A DNA stretch of 26,829 bases from a virus. Below, one piece after another: positions 22,576-26,829 of the stretch. Made by a program: the position numbers and the translations under genes. The notes beneath the pieces were generated by a model. It was not told the DNA's origin. It saw only the letters and a program-made list of their open reading frames with translations, and searched no databases. Location of the stretch: IMG/VR virus record IMGVR_UViG_3300020183_005528, positions 1-26,829 of that record; one strand, given 5' to 3'. Numbering within the stretch: the first letter of the stretch is position 1; each line of letters starts with the position of its first letter.

Positions 22576-25134
22576 TTAAGAGAAGAAAGAAGTCAAGTCA
22601 GATTCCTGATATGCCTTCCAACCAACACAATCAAGAATAGCTTTAAGTGGCTCAATAAAAGCCTTATCAAATTGCAAATCATAATTCACAAATCTATGTA
22701 GATCAAACTCCTTTGGTAGTCTGCCGGGATAAGATATTACAGTATCATTTATAACATTTGGAAGTTTAAGATATGTGAAACGCAACTTTTCACCTTCTTG
22801 AATTTTAGGATATCTCTTTGTCAGATTATGTTTCTTTAGAAGATTGTTGTATAATAACGCACCTTTTACATGAATTGGTGTGCCTTTCTTGTATATGGTG
22901 CCAGCATCCTCATAAGTTTCCATACCGGTAACACCACGAGGGAATGATATGTCTTCTGGAGAAAGATTATTGAATTCTTTCTTAAAAATTTCAATGAAAT
23001 TTTGTATGTCACTTTCTGATCCACGAAGAATAATTTCAATTGCATGTTTCATTTTTTCACGAATGGCAGCAGGTGTAGATGACTTAATCATCTCAAGACC
23101 CATGACCTTTAATTTTGGTTTTGCGTATTGTATGCCCTCATTGTTATACACATTCATGATATAGCGTTTCTTTGCAGTCCATATACCACGATCTGCCAAT
23201 GCCTCTCGTTTCATCTGCATCTTTTGTGCATACGCATTCATATACGAAGCAAGATCTTGATAAGCCTCATCAATAAAAGGTTGAATTTTAGTTTCACAAA
23301 TCTTATCCATGAATGTGATGATTTTTGCAGGCTCAGTTGATTCGATACGATCACCAAAAGATCTGCATACAATCCCATCAAGTGTAAGATAAATGCTATC
23401 TGTATCCGATGCAACGACATAATCAACATTCTCCGTTTTTAATAATTTGTTAATATATTCATTAATACGCAACTCAATCCAACGAATGGATAATTGACCA
23501 GCAAGAGTTATTGCCTCCGCTATGCGAATATCAAAAAAACGAAAGTGCTTATTTCCCATTGCACCATAAGCCGAGTTTAACGACAACTTTTTTGCAAGTT
23601 GAAGATTATTGTATCGTGCTATACGTTTTTCAATTTCGTAGCGCATATCTTCGTTCTTGCAATTTTCTAACTCTTTCTTGGCTTGAAGGGCCTTTCTCTT
23701 ATATACGAAACGATCTTCATACATACGCTCCATTATCTCAGGAAGAAATCCATGAATATCTCTACGAAAAAATTGTTTGTTTGGTGTAAATGTTACATTT
23801 AATTCTTTCAACGCAGATATGTCTACATTTTGTAAAAGAAGCTCATCAACTGAAATTTTATTACGCAATATATCATGCATCTCTTTTTTATAGTTGGATG
23901 CTTGTACAAGTGTTTCAGGTGAAAGATTATATTGCATGATTAAATGTGGATACAACGAATTTAAATCAAAGCTGGCCATCCATTTGTGCATACCAACAAG
24001 CGGATCCTTGACGAATGCACCTTCATATGCAGCATTCTTTTCATTTTCATTCTTTGGAGGAATGACAATGTTCTTTTTGCGAAGATGATTGTATATCAAC
24101 GTATCCCACATACGAACCTGTGTAAATACATCTTCATAGTTTGTCTTGGAATCATACGCAAGAGTAAGAGCCAGCTCAATCAACTTCAACTTGTCGTCAA
24201 GCTTTTCCACGAGACGAACGTCATGAATATTATATTCAATAAATTTCTGATAGTTTTTACGATATAGATGATCTAGACTATCATACTCTTCATATGATAT
24301 CTTTTTTTCGTTAAGCTCCACATTTGCAATATTATTAAGCTTATATGATTCTTGAGACACACCACCTGGCGCAAACTTACGATACATTTCAATGTAATCA
24401 AGTGTTGCAATTCCAAGCATTTCATACGCAGTATTTGTACGACCCATGATTACAACTGTACGATCACTAACTCGTCCCCAAGGAGATAGACGATAGACTT
24501 CTTTCTCACCAAGAATTTTATTGATGCGATTGACAAGATAAGGAAAATCAAAAAACTTAATATTCCAGCCGGTCACAATATCAGGATAGTTTAATGTCCA
24601 ATGATCAAGAAATTTGTTGAGTAGATCAATCTCGCTTGAACATTTTACATATTGAACATCATATTTTATTGTGGATGCATCAAATGTGCCACAACCGAAA
24701 ACATAATATCTGCCATTAGATTTTATCGTGATGGCAGTAATCTCTTCATTAGCAGCAGTTGGTTCTGGAAAACCATTGTCCGATGCAACTTCAATATCAA
24801 TGATGGCTATATTGATTTTTTCAATATCCCATTCGATATCGTCTGGATGTGCATCTGAAATGAATGCATATTGATAGTTCGTGTTTCCATATACTGTAAA
24901 TCCACGAACGTCTTTATATTTTTCAACGAATTCACGACATTCTTTGATTCCACCAGGGTGAACTGTATCAACATATTCACCAAAAAGAGTTTTATATTCC
25001 GTAGATTTTTTGGAAGATACATATAGAGTAGGTCTATATGGAATCTTTCCTCGTATTTTTTTACCGTCTCTTATTCCACGATAAAGAATGTTATTGCCAA
25101 GAACAGCAACATTCGTATAAAAATCTTTTATCAT
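22576..25134 (-). CDS. gp43: DNA polymerase gp43 (family B)
   Basis: 852 residues (T4 gp43 898), full length. The 3'-5' exonuclease has Exo I IIDIEVASD (D113, E115), Exo II NIKFFDFPYL (191-200) and Exo III YNIHD (301-305). The polymerase has motif A SFDLNSLYP (D390), motif B KKLSLNSAYG (515-524) and motif C ASDTDSIY (D577, D579). All catalytic acids are present, so proofreading and synthesis should both work. The C-terminus DLTSFFS resembles the clamp-binding end of T4 gp43. It lies 33 bases upstream of uvsX. Weak promoter-like sequence (TATAAT on the minus strand at 25161-25166) precedes it. Confidence 0.96.
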   Translation of the reverse strand: MIKDFYTNVAVLGNNILYRGIRDGKKIRGKIPYRPTLYVSSKKSTEYKTLFGEYVDTVHPGGIKECREFVEKYKDVRGFTVYGNTNYQYAFISDAHPDDIEWDIEKINIAIIDIEVASDNGFPEPTAANEEITAITIKSNGRYYVFGCGTFDASTIKYDVQYVKCSSEIDLLNKFLDHWTLNYPDIVTGWNIKFFDFPYLVNRINKILGEKEVYRLSPWGRVSDRTVVIMGRTNTAYEMLGIATLDYIEMYRKFAPGGVSQESYKLNNIANVELNEKKISYEEYDSLDHLYRKNYQKFIEYNIHDVRLVEKLDDKLKLIELALTLAYDSKTNYEDVFTQVRMWDTLIYNHLRKKNIVIPPKNENEKNAAYEGAFVKDPLVGMHKWMASFDLNSLYPHLIMQYNLSPETLVQASNYKKEMHDILRNKISVDELLLQNVDISALKELNVTFTPNKQFFRRDIHGFLPEIMERMYEDRFVYKRKALQAKKELENCKNEDMRYEIEKRIARYNNLQLAKKLSLNSAYGAMGNKHFRFFDIRIAEAITLAGQLSIRWIELRINEYINKLLKTENVDYVVASDTDSIYLTLDGIVCRSFGDRIESTEPAKIITFMDKICETKIQPFIDEAYQDLASYMNAYAQKMQMKREALADRGIWTAKKRYIMNVYNNEGIQYAKPKLKVMGLEMIKSSTPAAIREKMKHAIEIILRGSESDIQNFIEIFKKEFNNLSPEDISFPRGVTGMETYEDAGTIYKKGTPIHVKGALLYNNLLKKHNLTKRYPKIQEGEKLRFTYLKLPNVINDTVISYPGRLPKEFDLHRFVNYDLQFDKAFIEPLKAILDCVGWKAYQESDLTSFFS

Positions 25135-25161
25135 TCTTGCATAATATCATAAAAAGATGAA

Positions 25162-25461
25162 TTATACAAGAAGAGTTCTTGGTGGAGTAATTATTCCTCC
25201 AAAGATAGAGTTATAGTTATTAACCATCTCTTTAATTGGTTTTGCTTCATAAACAACATTATTTTTTGTAATCATTACGGATTCGTTTTCAGCATATGGC
25301 ATCCACGGTGCCAAACCAATTGAAGGTTGCTGCGGATTTGCTCTACTAGGAACAAGTGCTACAATCACAGCATTTTTGATTGAATATGAGAGACCCTGAT
25401 CAGTTACATCACCAAGAAGTTCTTCTCCAGTAATTAACTTAATGATACGAATATTAGACAT
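25162..25461 (-). CDS. Small protein with Sm-like start
   Basis: 99 residues. The start MSNIRIIKLITGEELLGDVT has the pattern of an Sm/LSm-type strand pair (I-x-L-x-x-G-x-x-x-x-G-x-V), followed by IKNAVIVALVP, LAPWMPYAEN and an acidic/Asn helix, ending near SIFGGIITPPRT. I recall small proteins of this type in marine T4-like phages; RNA or single-stranded DNA binding is a guess. The ATG at 25461 is preferred because it has GGAG 8 bases upstream and overlaps the upstream gene's stop by 8 bases; a longer frame to 25494 lacks these. Confidence 0.7.
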   Translation of the reverse strand: MSNIRIIKLITGEELLGDVTDQGLSYSIKNAVIVALVPSRANPQQPSIGLAPWMPYAENESVMITKNNVVYEAKPIKEMVNNYNSIFGGIITPPRTLLV

Positions 25462-25627
25462 TTTCAAACTCCACAAAATAGTCATAAACACCACGAGGAA
25501 TCCAACGATAGGGAATTAACATTTCGCGCCCACGAAAATCCTCAAGATCAATGGTCGGATCAACTTCATACGACCACAGAACCCACTTACCGTCATAGCT
25601 ACGCTGAGTAAATTCAGTCTTTTGCAT
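25454..25627 (-). CDS. 57-residue protein, function unknown
   Basis: Starts MQKTEFTQRSYDGKWVLWSY and ends DYFVEFENV; aromatic and acidic, with no motif I recognise. The ATG at 25627 has AAAGGAG nine bases upstream and starts within 2 bases of the upstream gene's stop, so it is preferred to a longer frame reaching 25717 that would lie inside the oxygenase gene. It overlaps the Sm-like gene by 8 bases. Tight coupling on both sides supports translation. Confidence 0.65.
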   Translation of the reverse strand: MQKTEFTQRSYDGKWVLWSYEVDPTIDLEDFRGREMLIPYRWIPRGVYDYFVEFENV

Positions 25628-25628
25628 G

Positions 25629-26321
25629 TTATACTCCTTTATATACTTTCCAATTGGAAACGGGCATGATACCATAAGCCCGACCGATTCTTTGCTTATA
25701 TGTAAGAACAAAGTCACCGGCGATAGATATGCGTCTAGGTTTTAGATCATCCAGCGTTTTCACTGGAGTGTCGGGAGACCCAGAACCATAACCCGACGTA
25801 TAGTGAAATAGTTTGCCTGGAAACATGTACATTTGTCCTTCTACAGGATTGAAGTACCAATTTGTACTATTCCATGTGTTCCAATTATTGATATTGGTAT
25901 TTCCAATACCATGAAACAATTCGTTTGGAGAACGTTCAATAGCAAAGTTTACTGGTTTATTTAGATTCTCTGGAATTTGAATGTAATAGACAAAAGACAA
26001 ATGCGAATCAGCATGATTGTGATAAGGTGTATGAAACTCCGTTATGATGTTTAGCCATGTCTTTACGAGATTCAAATCAAATTCGTCATTCAATTCCAAA
26101 GTTTTTAAATATTGAAATGCATTTGAAGCTGCAAATCCAAATATGTCACTCAATTCTTCATCATGATGAATGTTAACATTACCAGTAGTTTCCATGGAAT
26201 AACCATGTTCATCCATGTGATGTAGAACTCTATTGAAAAACCTTTGCTTGAAATCTTCTTTCTTATCATAATGAAACTCAGCTACGAGCGTAGGAAATAA
26301 TGCGTGTGTAATCATGTCCAT
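25629..26321 (-). CDS. 2-oxoglutarate/Fe(II) oxygenase-like protein
   Basis: 230 residues. PYHNHADSHLSFVYY (99-113) supplies the H-x-D pair (H103, D105), LFHYTSGYG (171-179) the distal His (H173), and KPRRISIAGDF (194-204) the Arg that binds 2-oxoglutarate (R196 or R197). This is the layout of 2OG-Fe(II) dioxygenases, which are frequent in marine T4-like phages. Substrates are unknown; hydroxylation of a protein or nucleotide is possible. Two ATGs (26321 and 26315) fit the start; the second overlaps the upstream stop as ATGA. Confidence 0.85.
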   Translation of the reverse strand: MDMITHALFPTLVAEFHYDKKEDFKQRFFNRVLHHMDEHGYSMETTGNVNIHHDEELSDIFGFAASNAFQYLKTLELNDEFDLNLVKTWLNIITEFHTPYHNHADSHLSFVYYIQIPENLNKPVNFAIERSPNELFHGIGNTNINNWNTWNSTNWYFNPVEGQMYMFPGKLFHYTSGYGSGSPDTPVKTLDDLKPRRISIAGDFVLTYKQRIGRAYGIMPVSNWKVYKGV

Positions 26322-26829
26322 AAACTTTTACGAATCTTGATCAAGCGAAGAAGCATTTCCTCTTCTTCTTTTGCATATGCTTCTTCTATTTCGTTAAGAT
26401 TTCTAATCAGCATTTGCTCTTTTTGTTTTTCATCTTCGGAACGATTATTATGATGTTCAAGAATGTCATGACCTTGTTCACGACGCAAGTCGAGATATGC
26501 AGACCAACCAGATGCGTCTATAGGATCAGGACGAGTTAGATATACTTCCTTCCACCATTTGTAGAGTGCAAGTGTTTCCTTTGCTGTCTCCGCATTAACC
26601 TTGTTTTCATCACCCTCAAGATCAATTTCCGATTGAAGATATTGAATGCCAAGTTCTGGTGAACGAAATCTTTCAAATAGACCACGTTTGCCGGGTTCCT
26701 TACCCCACACAACGTTCATCCACGCCTTTTCGCATTCAACGAAATTGACCAACTCGTTGAACAAGCCGTGAAGAATACGAGTGTCTAAATCATAATAGTT
26801 TGGTTCTAGACCAGTATGAAGAACATTGT
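26312..26829 (-). CDS. Conserved phage protein, N-terminus beyond the window
   Basis: At least 171 residues; the frame stays open to the right edge, so the true start is outside (an internal TTG at 26764 is not the start). The visible N-terminal part reads NVLHTGLEPNYYDLDTRILH, followed by LFNELVNFVECEKAWMNVVW, a pattern I recognise in a widespread marine T4-like phage protein of unknown function. The middle is helical (ALYKWWKEVYLTRPDP) and the C-terminus is a charged coil (ENEI-rich, then EEEEMLLRLIKIRKSL). It overlaps the oxygenase start, so it is in the same transcript. Confidence 0.75.
   Translation of the reverse strand, partial: NVLHTGLEPNYYDLDTRILHGLFNELVNFVECEKAWMNVVWGKEPGKRGLFERFRSPELGIQYLQSEIDLEGDENKVNAETAKETLALYKWWKEVYLTRPDPIDASGWSAYLDLRREQGHDILEHHNNRSEDEKQKEQMLIRNLNEIEEAYAKEEEEMLLRLIKIRKSLWT

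Noticed and set aside
25161-25166. TATAAT on the minus strand before gp43 as a host-type promoter
   Set aside because: No acceptable -35 box at 16-18 bases, and TATAAT is frequent in AT-rich DNA; mentioned only under gp43.
26312-26764. TTG at 26764 as the start of the rightmost gene
   Set aside because: The frame stays open to the window edge and the upstream residues (LEPNYYDLDTRIL) look like real protein, so the gene is partial.

Overview
The window reads as part of the genome of a lytic, T4-like marine myovirus. It is AT-rich and almost gap-free, with neighbouring genes typically overlapping by a few bases. It carries a classic T4 replication block: B-family polymerase gp43, the recombinase UvsX and the replicative helicase gp41. 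Around this are small proteins familiar from marine T4-like phages of cyanobacteria and SAR11. A SAR11-type (pelagimyophage-like) host is my best guess from composition, gene content and the absence of visible photosynthesis genes; it is not proven. No tRNA, rRNA, CRISPR array or insertion sequence was seen, and no gene-free stretch exceeds about 100 bases.

Region 1-7421 (minus strand) holds a HAD-type phosphatase running off the left edge, a small conserved protein, a repeat-bearing protein whose C-terminus looks frameshifted at a homopolymer, a likely virion protein behind a good T4-type late promoter, and several Lys/Glu-rich proteins. One of the last group is an 828-residue protein with an N-terminal nucleotidyltransferase domain. 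Many of these start with a short leader of the type M-x-x-[FY]-x-x-F-[IL]-x-E. That resembles the T4 capsid-targeting sequence cut by the prohead protease, so I infer they are packaged inside the head and possibly injected.

Region 7486-12412 (plus strand) is the outstanding part. A tightly coupled five-gene operon encodes a CsgF-like protein, a CsgG-like outer-membrane curli secretion lipoprotein, a secreted curlin-like repeat protein, a secreted FecR-domain protein and a CHASE2 / class III nucleotide cyclase with all catalytic residues intact. It is the only rightward block in the window. It shares a two-way promoter-like palindrome with the phage structural genes and ends in a hairpin against the convergent genes. 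The genes could together build a secretion channel and extracellular amyloid-like fibre in the infected cell, linked to a periplasm-sensing cyclic-nucleotide output.

Region 12404-15238 (minus strand) continues the envelope theme: a 37-residue membrane peptide, a small periplasmic protein with two cysteines, a 633-residue autotransporter-like outer-membrane protein with a threonine-rich stalk, and two paralogous small membrane proteins. Together 7486-15238 forms an island in which all ten proteins carry an export signal or a membrane segment.

Region 15337-18989 (minus strand) encodes a staphylococcal-nuclease-like enzyme, a ligase-like KxDG protein and a possible PD-(D/E)XK-like protein that share duplicated start regions, a second possible nuclease-like protein, and a small conserved protein. 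Region 18973-26829 (minus strand) holds an HExxH protein, a small unknown, gp41, a gp40-position protein, UvsX, gp43, a possible Sm-like small protein, a tiny unknown, a 2OG-Fe(II) oxygenase-like protein and a conserved phage protein running off the right edge.
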